A stretch of DNA of 64,000 nucleotides from Paramyrothecium sp. XJ0827 (Eukaryota; Ascomycota; Sordariomycetes; Hypocreales; Stachybotryaceae): positions 5,394,001 through 5,458,000 of the forward strand of contig JAJFPB010000001.1 in assembly GCA_020881915.1 (NCBI GenBank). Direction: 5' to 3'. This document shows, one piece after another, positions 20,415-31,014 of this stretch; position 1 is the first letter of the stretch, and each line of letters begins with the position of its first letter. The notes below the pieces were generated by a model. The model was not told the DNA's origin and did no database searches. It worked only from the letters and a program-made list of their open reading frames with translations. Position numbers and translations under genes: made by a program.

Positions 20415-23275
20415 TTATCGTTCTCCAATGGCAGGATATATGAAAGCGTTGGCAAGAGATGCTGTGGCTGTTTCATGCCTGCTCGTGGATCCGGCGATGC
20501 TCGGCCTCTTTGTGACTGCGGGCTTGCTGCGGGATGAAAACATCGACCTGATGCCTCCCTTCTTCTCGTTGCTCACGACGCTTGTGCGGTCTGACTGTAC
20601 CGTTTCCACCTCCTGCATCGTGTTTGTGTCGATGAACACTTGCGGGAAGATTCCCCATTTCCCCTTTGAATTCGTGCCAGACCAGCACCAGTGGTCAATG
20701 TAAGCCCCTAGGTTCCTGTCAGCATTTGCAAGGCGCCCGCGTACATGTATGTACTCACAGTTGATGTTCGTGATCATGTCCCCCTTCGACAACGCCAACC
20801 AGTCCCCCTTATCCTTATTATTAACCGGAAACCTCCACCGCACCTTGGCTCGCATATTGCTCATGCCGCCCATCTTAATCTCGTGGGGTGGCGGCGGCTC
20901 AAGAACCAGTGACTCCGTAGGCACCGAAGCGTGCACGCCGTCATGCCACCCCAAACACCACTCTCCATTGTACCTTTCGGGCCACGTGAGCCCGGTAACC
21001 TTGGCGCCCGTCGCAAGCTCATGAGCCCGTGTGTGATCTTGGAGAAGTCTTTGTCCGACGAGCTTCCGGACGGGCTCCTTCGCGATACCAACTGGAGAGG
21101 TGGATAAGTCGACAGCCTGCTCCAGAACGGGATGGGGCACTGGCGGGTTGATAAAATGAACGTCGTAGTCGTTGTGATGCTCGGGCGGAACCTCGGCCGT
21201 CTCTATCACCGTAAAACCAGGAACGTCAGGAAGCGGCCGCGGGTGCCACGATAGATGCGTGAAGAAGGATTTAACATTGAAAAAGACGGTCGCATCGCTC
21301 TCATCCAGTGTCCGTCCGGTAGTGATGCAGAACGGGCAGCCGTACAGCACATCATCGTTGCGCTTAGTCGCCACATGGCATTTCTGAAGGAATCGGATGC
21401 GGAAGTTGACACCGCACTTGAGGAAGTTGCCCTTGTCTGGACGCAATGTCAGTATTGATGACCTTGCTTGCAGCTCACTGAAGACCTTTCTTACCCTCTC
21501 TATTTACGTCGTTGTCGATATCTTTAAAATCAAGTTCGAACATGCAGTCTGTACATTTGGCAACATCCGTGCTTGAGCGAAGGCCCTATGGCACAATCAG
21601 CAAAGATTTCATCATGCACAATGCGCGGTTTGGCAACATACCACTGGCTTTTTTGTCCTCTTGATCCCAGCACCGCCTCTGGCAATCTCCCGCGCCGCTT
21701 CGCAAAATCCCCCAGCTTGATAAAAGGAGCTGTTGCCGGAAATCGTGCAGTCGCGTGTCATGGCGGGTCGTATAGACGCACCGTCGGCTGCCGTTCTCGA
21801 GCTCATCGAGGCCTCTTCGGACTCCACAGGGATTGGCCCCCAGCTGTCCTCCGAGACGACGCCAGGCACGACCTCGAGGCCCGCCGCGGACTGCGACATG
21901 CGATAATTAGACTTCGTGTTGCTGCTAGGGCGGGAACTTTCGTAACCGGTAGCCGTAGAACTGCGAGCACCCTGGCTTTGGTTGCTGGACAAGTTTATGT
22001 CGGAGGTTACGGACATCACTGAAGAGTCCCGCTGGCGAGACACGGCAGAGTATGAAGAAGGTGAATGAGGGTATTGAGCTATTGAGTCGCGGGATGGTCT
22101 GTTCGGAACTGGTTCTGCCACATTGTTCTCCGGAATCATGGGTGACACGTTGGACGGCAAGGTAGGTGCCCTCGGGCGTGTCGCTGTTGGGGCGGGAAAG
22201 ATGCCGTACGTGGGTGCTGAGCTTGGTACGCGGCGCTTGTCTTCGTTTTCCTGCGGAGAGGCCTCTCCACGGGCGAGATTGGTCGAGCTCGGTCGCGAGT
22301 TAGCTGGCGTGGTCCTACGCTCGGGAGCGGGCCTCATTTGGTCGGCCGGGCAAACGGGGGATTCGGGTCTGGGAACTGCCGGGCGGCGGTTGATGTTGAC
22401 ACGATCAGGAAGCTGGCCAGACTCGAACGTAGGCCGGGCTCTGTGATCCCAAGGATTCGCCGACGGCGGTCGAGGGGGCGGCAGCAATGGCACATGACTT
22501 CGCGGCAGCAGTCCGTCGGGAGACATGTTGGCTGGTAGGAAGTCATGGCCGGCTTCGTAGCTAGGGGTCCGGCCGAACCTTGGCGACTGCATATGGAGGG
22601 GAGACCCGGGCGGCGCTCCCGCATCGGACACGACCGACTTGCGGGACGACATCGAGCCCGATGTTTTGGGCAACGGCGGTAGAGGGGTGGTCGGCGGCGG
22701 ACATGGTGGAGGCATGGCGAGGAGCGGAGAGGGGCTGATGGCGATTGGACTGGGATGCTGCGGCGAGGAGGGCGGCGACAAGGTAGTGAGGAGGTGGATT
22801 GGCGCGGGCGCCGGCTTGGGGACTGCCTCGAGCTTCATCCGGGTGATGATGTCGATGACCTGGGGCGCGGCCTTGCGCGAGGCGGCGCGGAGCTCGTCGA
22901 ACTTGGCCTCGTCAAAGTCATCTAACTCGACGTAGTCGTCGAACTCCCAGAGCAGGTCGTTGAGCTCAGAGCGAAACTTGGTGATGACGTCTTGGGGGGC
23001 AAGCAGTGTTAGTGCACCATGGCCGTTGTGAAGCATTGTCTCGGGACGGAGAGCTTACCATCCTCCTTGAGGGCATTGATGAAGTTGGAAGAATACTCGT
23101 CGCATTGCTTCTTGCACAGCGGCTCTATCCGTTTCAGCGCACGCTCACCCTCGCGGACCAGCGTCTGGGCGGCCTTGCGCATGGGCTCGTTGTCCCCGGC
23201 ATTGTCGAGAGCCGTCTTGCCCTTGTCGACGATGTCGCGAAAAGGCGCAATGACGAGGGCGTTCACTTCATCCAT
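20415..23275 (-). CDS. Cys-cluster and SH3 domain protein (fungal, uncharacterised)
   Basis: Five exons, complement(20415-20707, 20759-21436, 21495-21585, 21642-22990, 23059-23275), encode 875 aa. Residues 1-120 are helical and charged (KAAQTLVREGERALKRIEPL, then LNDLLWEFDDYVELDDF). Residues 130-440 are Pro/Ser-rich and probably disordered. A putative zinc site follows: KCTDC at 532-536, then Cys560, Cys572-His573 and GCPFC at 585-589. An SH3-like domain at roughly 735-800 (KVRWRFP, WLALSKGDMITNI, DHWCWSGTNSKGKWGIFPQVFID) precedes a basic tail. SH3 domains bind Pro-rich ligands, so a scaffold role is likely; the family is not named. The last intron (20708-20758) is 51 nt and stop-free, so splicing and retention both keep the frame. 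The spliced form restores the conserved Trp779 before AYIDHW. All splice phases agree. Confidence 0.85.
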
Positions 23276-25885
23276 GACGGGCCACGCAAACCGCCGACGG
23301 GGGTCGCAAAGGAGGGTTCCGTCGGTCGGTGGTTGCCTGCGCAGTCGCAGGCGGGGAGCAGCACACGCTACGGACCTTCAATGCTGCGTTACCAATGGAG
23401 GGATGGTGATGTGCAGTGCTTGGTGTTTTGCAGCGGCCGACGTCGTTGGGTTGCCAAGCACAAGTACAGAGCTCCCGATTCCAATAATGCTACTCACAGG
23501 AGCCGAGAGAGAAGATGCGAAAACAGAGAGGAAAACATCAGCGAATAAGCACGAGGTAGCAGGCAACATGCACCAATAGAGCGAGACGTGTAAGAAGAGA
23601 GGATGCGGCTTAGATGGGTGGGTGAGGATGAGGACGAGGGACCTTTGGCCCGGGATCTTGCCAGACACACATTGCCGTTTGTGCTTGATTGGATTCAGCC
23701 CCAGACGCTACGACGGAAGGACCCTTGTAACCATGGCGGTTAGTAAAATGGATAGAGGAGAGGAAAGCCGGAGAGAGAGAGTGAGAGGGCGTGTGTGGAA
23801 TGGTGTGTGTGTGTGTATATGTGAGCGAGTGAAAGTGAGCGACCACAAGGCAAGGCGATGTGGTCGGCTGAGTTACATGGAAGCAAGCAAGCAACTGGAA
23901 TAAAACCGGGACTCGGAAAGGGACCCTTGCCCAGGCTTCAGCAGCCCACTCTCGCGCCAGGCCTGCGCCAAGTGGGAAGCTCCAGCCTAATCAAGCACAA
24001 CCCCGGTCCATGAGCCGATGTGCGCTCCGTCCCCCAGACACTCACACGTTACCTGTTCTTTATTTCAAGCCGAGCAGGGCCGCATCGTGGGCCGAGTCCT
24101 GTCGATCTGCTCCCCGAGCCACGGAGGAGACTCGAATTAAACACAGATGATCCAGCGGGGTCGCGGCATCTATCAGGACAATTCCAGCAGAAGCGATGGG
24201 CAAGTTGGTGGTGATGGCACCGATTTGGAATTATGTTCAAATGAGGTTGAAACCGAGATCCCCCGCAGCCCCCAATGGCCAGCTACCTCACCATGTGGCA
24301 ACCTTCACGCCCATGCATTGCAACCAGGGTTCCAGCACCTCAGCATCGGTTTCACATGGCCACCTCCCTCTTTCGGACCTCGAAACCTTCACGTCAATGG
24401 GAGAGGCACGTCATTTCCTAGGTGGAATGCCGAGGACGTCGGCCACTGACGGGAATCAAGGAGCTATCGTTCCCAACCGAAAAGAGTGACGGAAAACGTT
24501 GACAAGCTGGGGGGTTCACGCACAGCCTTTGCAACTGGTCGCCGAGCCGCCTCGGCTCGCTTTAGCGTCGATGCGAGAGAGCCCTCTTGGACCTCCACGG
24601 GAGGTAGGCAGTGCCTGATGGAGCAGCCGCCACAAGCCTCCGAGAGGCGCCTTTCGCAAGGCGGAGGACGCCGACGGGCTTATTTGGTAGACTACGTGAT
24701 GGCCACAGCCCGTCCTAGCTCTGCCGCTGCTCACCTTCTCCGACGGTGGGCTTCTAGAACTCTGTAAAGACGTTCGGCCTCCTCCTCGGCACGTGAGGCA
24801 GAGCAAGAGGAAGCAGAAATGAAAATCGCTCCCTTCCAAGGACCTCGGCGCAGGGGTGTGGGCATGCTGCATCCCCCAGTTACCTCATACGGCAACACAA
24901 CCCGACGCAACGGATCCTATGTCTCACTCCAAAAGCAAAACCTCAAAGGGGACCGACGTCGTTCTGGCGACGTACAAACAGTGCTCCGGGGCCGTGATAT
25001 GCAGAACATGCACAACTCTAGCCGCATTGCCACCGGCGTGTGGCTTCCGTCACACTCCATCCTTTGCCAAACCACCCGCCTAGTACGGCAAGTGAGCGTC
25101 GCATCTCGTACCCACCATCCTTCGCGTTGATCCAAAAAGTCCTGGTGGCTGGTCTTTGCCTGTTGACCATCATTTCCCGTTGACGGGCCTGTCACTCGTC
25201 GCGAAGTCCTCCCGAGTCGGATGCCGTAGACAAGGGTAATGCTCCCCCCACCTACCCTGCCCATATCCACCACCTGTCTCTCATGTTGACGATCTGTAGT
25301 CCTCGACTCCTCATTCCCCAACACACACTGAACTATTCAATCTAGCGGCTCTTCTGTTGCCGGGGTTCGGCCAAGCAGAACGCCGATGAGCCATGTGGTA
25401 AATGACCTTAACTTTTGACGTGTAGATCTAACGTCAATCGCTTGCCTCCATCCCTAGAATCCATGCACATCGAATACGTGCCGGCACGCAGACTCTTACA
25501 CGTCCAAGTACATGACAAACTGGTATTCGTATTCATTCCACTTCGTAATAAACAAGCTCGCTCTTCGTCCTTTCGATATTACAGGCTTCCAAGCCTTCAG
25601 ATCCCTGGAAATACCATTTTGACGAGAGGAGAGCAGACGCCACCTCTCACCGAACAATCATTCTCATCACCGGTAACCCCACAGCACTAGTCTATCCTTA
25701 CCCACCGATCTCCAGAAACAGTTATTTCGTCGCCGTCATCCCCAAGCAGCCACCAAGTGGAAATACATCTGAAGCCCCATGGCTGAAAACGGTCGATTTA
25801 AAGGGGTTGAAAGTCATATGCCAATGCTCGGGCTATTGCCGTCTTGGCTCCTCGCAAACGGGTAGCACAGTCGTTCGACCAAGAC
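23276..25885. other. 2.6-kb intergenic stretch
   Basis: This covers the SH3 gene's promoter side and the anoctamin gene's 3' flank. (GA)n and (GT)n microsatellites lie at about 23771-23782 and 23803-23816. No open frame has a recognisable domain; the longest are about 135 codons and antisense to one another. Confidence 0.5.
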
Positions 25886-28546
25886 TCAAGCTCGCGGGCT
25901 AGGGCGAGGAGTGGATTCACTCTCAGCCGCTGTCTAATTCACCAAGCGCCCAGTGAGGGTCAGTGTCAGCCTACCTCTCGCCCACGTTGTCTTGGCACAG
26001 TAAATCATGGAGTTCAGCTCACCTGCTCAATCATTCTACGACCGATGTCAATAGTTTCCCGCATCCCGCGTTGTCGCTGCCAAAACCTGCGCATGTTTTG
26101 TGAGCAAGTAGGAGTTGTGAGAGAGAATTGCGTCACACTCACTTCTTTTCAGGACCGCCATGGCCTTCAATGGATAACTCGCGGGCTTCCTCTTCCAGGG
26201 CAGCTCGCGTGATCTTCTCGCTTTCCGGAATCCCTGGTACGGATGCTTTCTCTGTGACGTCCTGTCCCAGAGTCTCCTCCAGCATCTGCTTCTTCATCTT
26301 GTACCGCTCCCTCCTTTCTTGCTGCAAGCCAGGGCTGTCAACCTTGCTCAATACGTAGCGCACCGCCCATTGTGATGCAAGGTAAAAGTGCTCCGCAAAG
26401 AAAATGCTGATGAGCAATCCCGACGCCGTGATATTCGTCGGGGTGCCGTGAGACCCCTTTCCAGCACCATGGCACAGGAAGACGATTGCAGAACTGGTGA
26501 TGCTGCCAGCCCAGGACAAGAAGCCGATGGACGTCAGCCAGGGGCCAATCGAGTCGGATCGCCAGGGAATTGGCCTGCGACTGCTGATGGCAATTTTGAG
26601 CGCATCGGAACGCAGTTCGACCCAATTGTTGATGAGGAAACAGCATGCAGTAAGTGGCCACGCGACAGAGAAAAGCGACAGGTAACCTAGAGCAACCGGT
26701 TAGCTAGCCATCATTCATAATGGCTTCAGCATGTGTGTAAGCCGGCCTGATCGACTTACCGAATTGCATGGCCATCTCCCGATAGTCTCCGCTCACATCG
26801 TAAGCTGGAAGCTCAGCCTCATGCCGAACCCGCTCGAGAAAATTGGCCTCCTCTGGATGGTCCTGAGCGTTGGCCTTACCTCCGGATTGGAGTTCTTTGG
26901 CCTTGGCGAGCGCCTCTTGCTTCACATAAGGAACAACAACCTCAGTTGCAAAGTTGACAATTTGCGCCGTCACGGTGAAGTAGAACATCTGCTTAGTGAT
27001 GCGGCCCGGGTTCACCTCGAACTCCCGGGTGACCAAAGGCTTCTCGCTAAATGAGACTACTTGAGCAGTCTTCTTCCAGAATTCGAGGTAGGGCACGAGC
27101 ACATGTCCGAACGGAATGTAAACAAAAGCGGTGAAGAATAGTGGCATGTATGAGGTCAGGAAGTTGAGAACAAATTGTTTCTGGATGAGTGCAGCGTTAT
27201 ATGCTGAGAACTTGTTAGCTACAACAAAAGGATTGAGTTGCACAAAGCTGCAAACTCACCATCCATGGTCGCATAGTTTTCTTTCACAGTAAGAGCTTCG
27301 GCTGCTCGCATCAAGAAGGACGAGAACGTCGGCGTGAAAACAACTAGTATGACGGTGGGTAGGAAGGTCTGCCACGGTAAGTTTGATATTCATGCGCGTC
27401 TTGGCACGTGGCCGACTCACCAAATACTGCTTTCCTGGGCCATCGTAATATTCGTTGATAAAGATTTCAAGCGAGTTGCAGGTGACTATCAGGCCTCCCA
27501 GCACGACTATGCATGCTAAAGCAAAAGGAATTTGCAGAAGCTGCGTTTGCAATCTCTTTTGAGGGGGGTAGACTTTGACAGGCTCGCCAGTAACTGGGTC
27601 TTCGTCCTCGTAATCCCATTGGTACTCTGGTCTTTGCAGCTGGATCTTCGACACGCCACGAACACCCCACTGGACGGCCAGATCGACCTCTCGTATCTTC
27701 CACCATTCGAAGAAAACGACAGACCAGAGAGAGCTGAGAAGGGCATACGTGTAGGAGAACTGACCCATCAACAACCAGAAACCGAATCCAGCTGCAGCGG
27801 GTGCGACTTGGAACCGGAGATATGACCGTATGAATGCGAAGTAGAAAGCGACGCTTTCGCCAAACTTGTCGCGGATTTCGTCGATGTCAGATTGTTCGAC
27901 CAAGTACTTGCCGCTCCACTTCTGGATCCATTTCCGGTTGAACTCATGGTCGTGAAGCGGGAAGATGGAGGCGACGTACTTCCATTGGCCCTTCTCGGCG
28001 GTGATGCCAGCCCCTCCCTCGTTCTGTGACTTGGTGATCATGAAGTAGACGAGCCGCAGCCGTTCAGCCTCGCTGATGGGCTGCTCTTTGAGCGTCTGGG
28101 ACACATCCTTGTCCGGGCTGGAGGTGCGGACGCCAACCAGCCAGTCCTGCAGGCGGGCGCGGTACACCTGCTGGTTGAGGAATTCGTTTGACGCAACTTT
28201 GATGAAGATGAGGAGGGAGTCGGTGGTTCCATGGCGGACCTCGCTGGCCAGGCCGACCCTGGTGAGCGCCTCGATGAGCTGAACAAAGCCAGCCTCGGCC
28301 TCGGCTCTCTCTGCATGAAATGTGAGCAAATCGTGAGATCAGAAAGAGTAATTAAAGGTTTATGTACCTTTGGCGGGAACTCGATACTGAATCACGTAGT
28401 CCACTCTGGAGCAATTCCATCGAGTCAGTCTCTCTCCGAATATCTATGAGTTAACAGCGCACGGTAACAGGGTCAACGTACCCGAAGTTGTTCTTTAACG
28501 TCTCATTCTCCCCACCCCTTCCATACAAGTCGCTTAGACTCGACAT
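25886..28546 (-). CDS. Ist2-like anoctamin/TMEM16 family membrane protein
   Basis: Fungal Ist2-type proteins are TMEM16-fold proteins that tether cortical ER to the plasma membrane; some relatives scramble lipids. Eight exons, complement(25886-25933, 26023-26086, 26143-26686, 26760-27203, 27260-27368, 27421-28310, 28368-28405, 28482-28546), give 733 aa. All seven junctions preserve phase and rebuild family blocks: NNFGVDYVIQYR, LTRVGLASEVRHG, RLRLVYFMIT, the helix FGFWLLMGQFSYTYALLSSLWSVVF cut by no intron, VDLAVQWGVRGVS, FALACIVVLGGLIVTCNSLEIFINEYY, QFVLNFLTSYMPLFFTAFVYIPFGH, QMFYFTVTAQIVNFATEVVVPYVK and FAEHFYLA. The region after the helices is charged and coiled (QQERRERYKMKKQMLEE). Exon 8 encodes only about 15 residues; if its intron (25934-26022) is not removed, translation stops two codons later at 26014. 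No polybasic C-terminal plasma-membrane signal like that of yeast Ist2 is visible. Confidence 0.92.
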
Positions 28547-29771
28547 TGCGAGGGTTGCAATACCCTATGGGTGCGCCGTCGTTGGTAGATTGGACTGAAA
28601 TGTGGTCACGAACGAACAGACGAGATGATCGTGTGAGCGCGCTTGCACCGCAGTGGAATTGCCGGAATTCGGAAGCTGGGGCTGTTCGGAGTCGAAGCAA
28701 ACTGACAAAAACACAGCGGCAAGATCAAGGAGCTTCTCGATGACGCCCACGTCAAGACGGTTGAGGAGACGCGGGTCTTTATGTTTCGTTGCACGAGCTG
28801 GCAGGCAAAAGTCCAGAGCTCGTTTAAAGCAAGACGTCACCATGCGCGGCCACCGACTAGCACTTACAGAGAGCTTCCCTGATATCCTGCTGGCCCTAAA
28901 ATCAGCTAAGGCACTGGTGCCCGCATGTGACGAGGGTGGCCCGTGCGCCAGCAGCCGAATCTTGAATAAAGCTTCTTTTCCTCGCGAGGTACCGGTGCCA
29001 CCACTTCTACCTGGATCCAGTAATTGCAGGTTGAGGTTGAATTAGATGCTAACCTGAGGTAACATAATGTCGCTTGGGCATGTGTTTCTCTATCTTACGG
29101 CTACATCGAACCAAAGCGACATGGGTTTATTCTGCATTTCCTCATTGATCCACCAGAGCCTATGACCCCATCGATTCTGAGCAAAGTAAGGTACCTACTA
29201 GGAAGAGGGATGGAGGGGTAGTGGTAAGGTAGTTCGGGTTAGGAAGAGCTGGGAGACCATGGCCAATCACCGCCTACAACAACCACTGCTCTTTCCGGGC
29301 TTTTTGAGATTTCAGATTCCGCGTACAGAGGTACCTTGGGCACCTTAGCTCCGCCTACAGCGGGCAAGCACTGTCACAACCAACCAGCAACCCGTGCTCG
29401 GATTGGTTGGCTGCCAGGCCTTAACGCGACAAAGTGCTGGCACCAAGCTCCAGTTCGACCTCATAGCTCCAAGCTCAGGCTTCAAACGTCGTTCTTCAAC
29501 TCACTTCATCAGCCTTGTCCACGGCCAGCCCGAATTTTCCTCAGGACTTGCTGAATCCGCTATTCGGTCGTTTTACCATTTCTTTCCTGCAGATTGTCCG
29601 CTTGTAAAGGTGATGCGCATTTCTCAATCCTAACGGTTAACCCTAAGATACTCGACGCTCTCCGCCCACTGCGTCATAACGTCCCAGACCCATTAGTGCC
29701 ACAGCACCAGCATCTCGGCCGCGGCTGGACATTGCATCACCTTCGTCTTGTGTATCGCACTGCCGGCAGCT
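28547..29771. promoter_or_regulatory. Divergent upstream region, anoctamin and phosphoesterase genes
   Basis: This 1.2-kb region separates two divergent start codons. TACCT/TTACC-type motifs lie at about 29185-29235. No credible ORF is present. Confidence 0.5.
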
Positions 29772-30859
29772 ATGGGCTTGCTGACCTGGCTCGGCTTTCG
29801 CCGCAAGGTTCAATGGGAGCCTCTGACGCTCCTCGATAATCTGCTGCTCTCGCCACTCACCTTCTTGGTTGTCCACTTTTACCGACTCGTGCTGGTCCTG
29901 CGTGGCCATCCATTCCGGCCTCCTCGGGACAAGCCCGCCATCCGGGTCGTCTGCATATCCGACACCCACGATCAGACAGTGGACATCCCATCAGGCGATA
30001 TTCTCATCCATGCGGGCGACCTCACCAATTCTGGCACCGCCGCAGACATCCAGAAGCAGCTCGACTGGCTCAAGCGCCAGCCCCACCAGGTCAAAATCGT
30101 TGTCGCTGGAAACCATGACAGTTACTTCGATCCTTCCAGTCGCATCCAGAAGGACGTCCAGAGTGGTGCCAAGTTGGATCTAAGCGGCATCGTGTATCTA
30201 GAGAGCGCTTTGACCGTGCAGGAAATTAAGGGAAGGAAGCTGTCCATCTTTGGCGTGCCCGACATTCCAGAGTGTGGCCCCAAGGAATTCGCGTAAGTTG
30301 CTTGAGACACTGCTCATTTCGTGTGCCGATATCTGACTTGCTGCCACACTAGGTTTCAATATGCCGAGAAAGACCAGCCTTGGCTCAGCAAAGTGCCGCC
30401 CCAAACCGACATTCTCATCACGCACTGCCCTCCCGTATGTGGCCACTCGGAGCCTTCCCTATCCCCCCCAATCGACTAACACTGCCACAGAAATTCCACC
30501 GAGATCTCGGGCTCGGAGATCCTCACCTCCTTCGCGAGGTCTGGCGGGTGAAGCCCCGGTTGCACGTCTTCGGCCACGTTCATTGGGGATACGGAAAAGA
30601 GCCTGTCTATTTTGACGAACTGCAAACTGCATATGAGCGATACCTCTCGCGTCCCCGGCGCGGGCTCATTAGGGACTTCATACCCAACGCCGCCTGGATC
30701 GACATTCTGCAAATTGTTTCCCAGGGTGTTCAAAGCGTCCTTTGGAAGTGGATCATGGGCGGCCCCGGCAGCAATCACGGCAGCCTCATGGTTAACGCCG
30801 CGCAAATGTACGGAAACACCGGTAAGGCCAAGAGCCGCGCAGTCATCGTGGATCTTTAA
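29772..30859 (+). CDS. Calcineurin-like metallophosphoesterase (MPPED-like)
   Basis: Three exons, 29772-30292, 30353-30434 and 30491-30859, encode 323 aa. The protein carries the full set of calcineurin-like metallophosphoesterase motifs in order: SDTHD, AGDLTN, AGNHDSYF, ITHCPP (split by intron 2) and GHVHWGYG. These residues bind two metal ions. Its size and the GHVH...G pattern resemble the MPPED1/2 and fungal Ser/Thr phosphatase family annotations; substrates are unknown. A hydrophobic segment near the N-terminus (LLSPLTFLVVHFYRLVLVL) suggests membrane attachment or a signal anchor. The start is the first ATG; a longer frame exists only with GTG. The gene converges on the GH16-WSC gene with just 155 bp between stop codons, so their 3' UTRs probably overlap. 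Confidence 0.92.
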
Positions 30860-31014
30860 ACTGCCTCAAGCGCAGATTTGCTATGGAAATACCTATGAAA
30901 GTCGCCGGCCTGGTCCGTACCAAAAACAAAGTACGCCTACTCGTGTAAGCCAAGGATATGTACAAATAAGATGCGTAACAGTCATGACGCCAAAATCCAC
31001 CTCTGAAGACCTCC

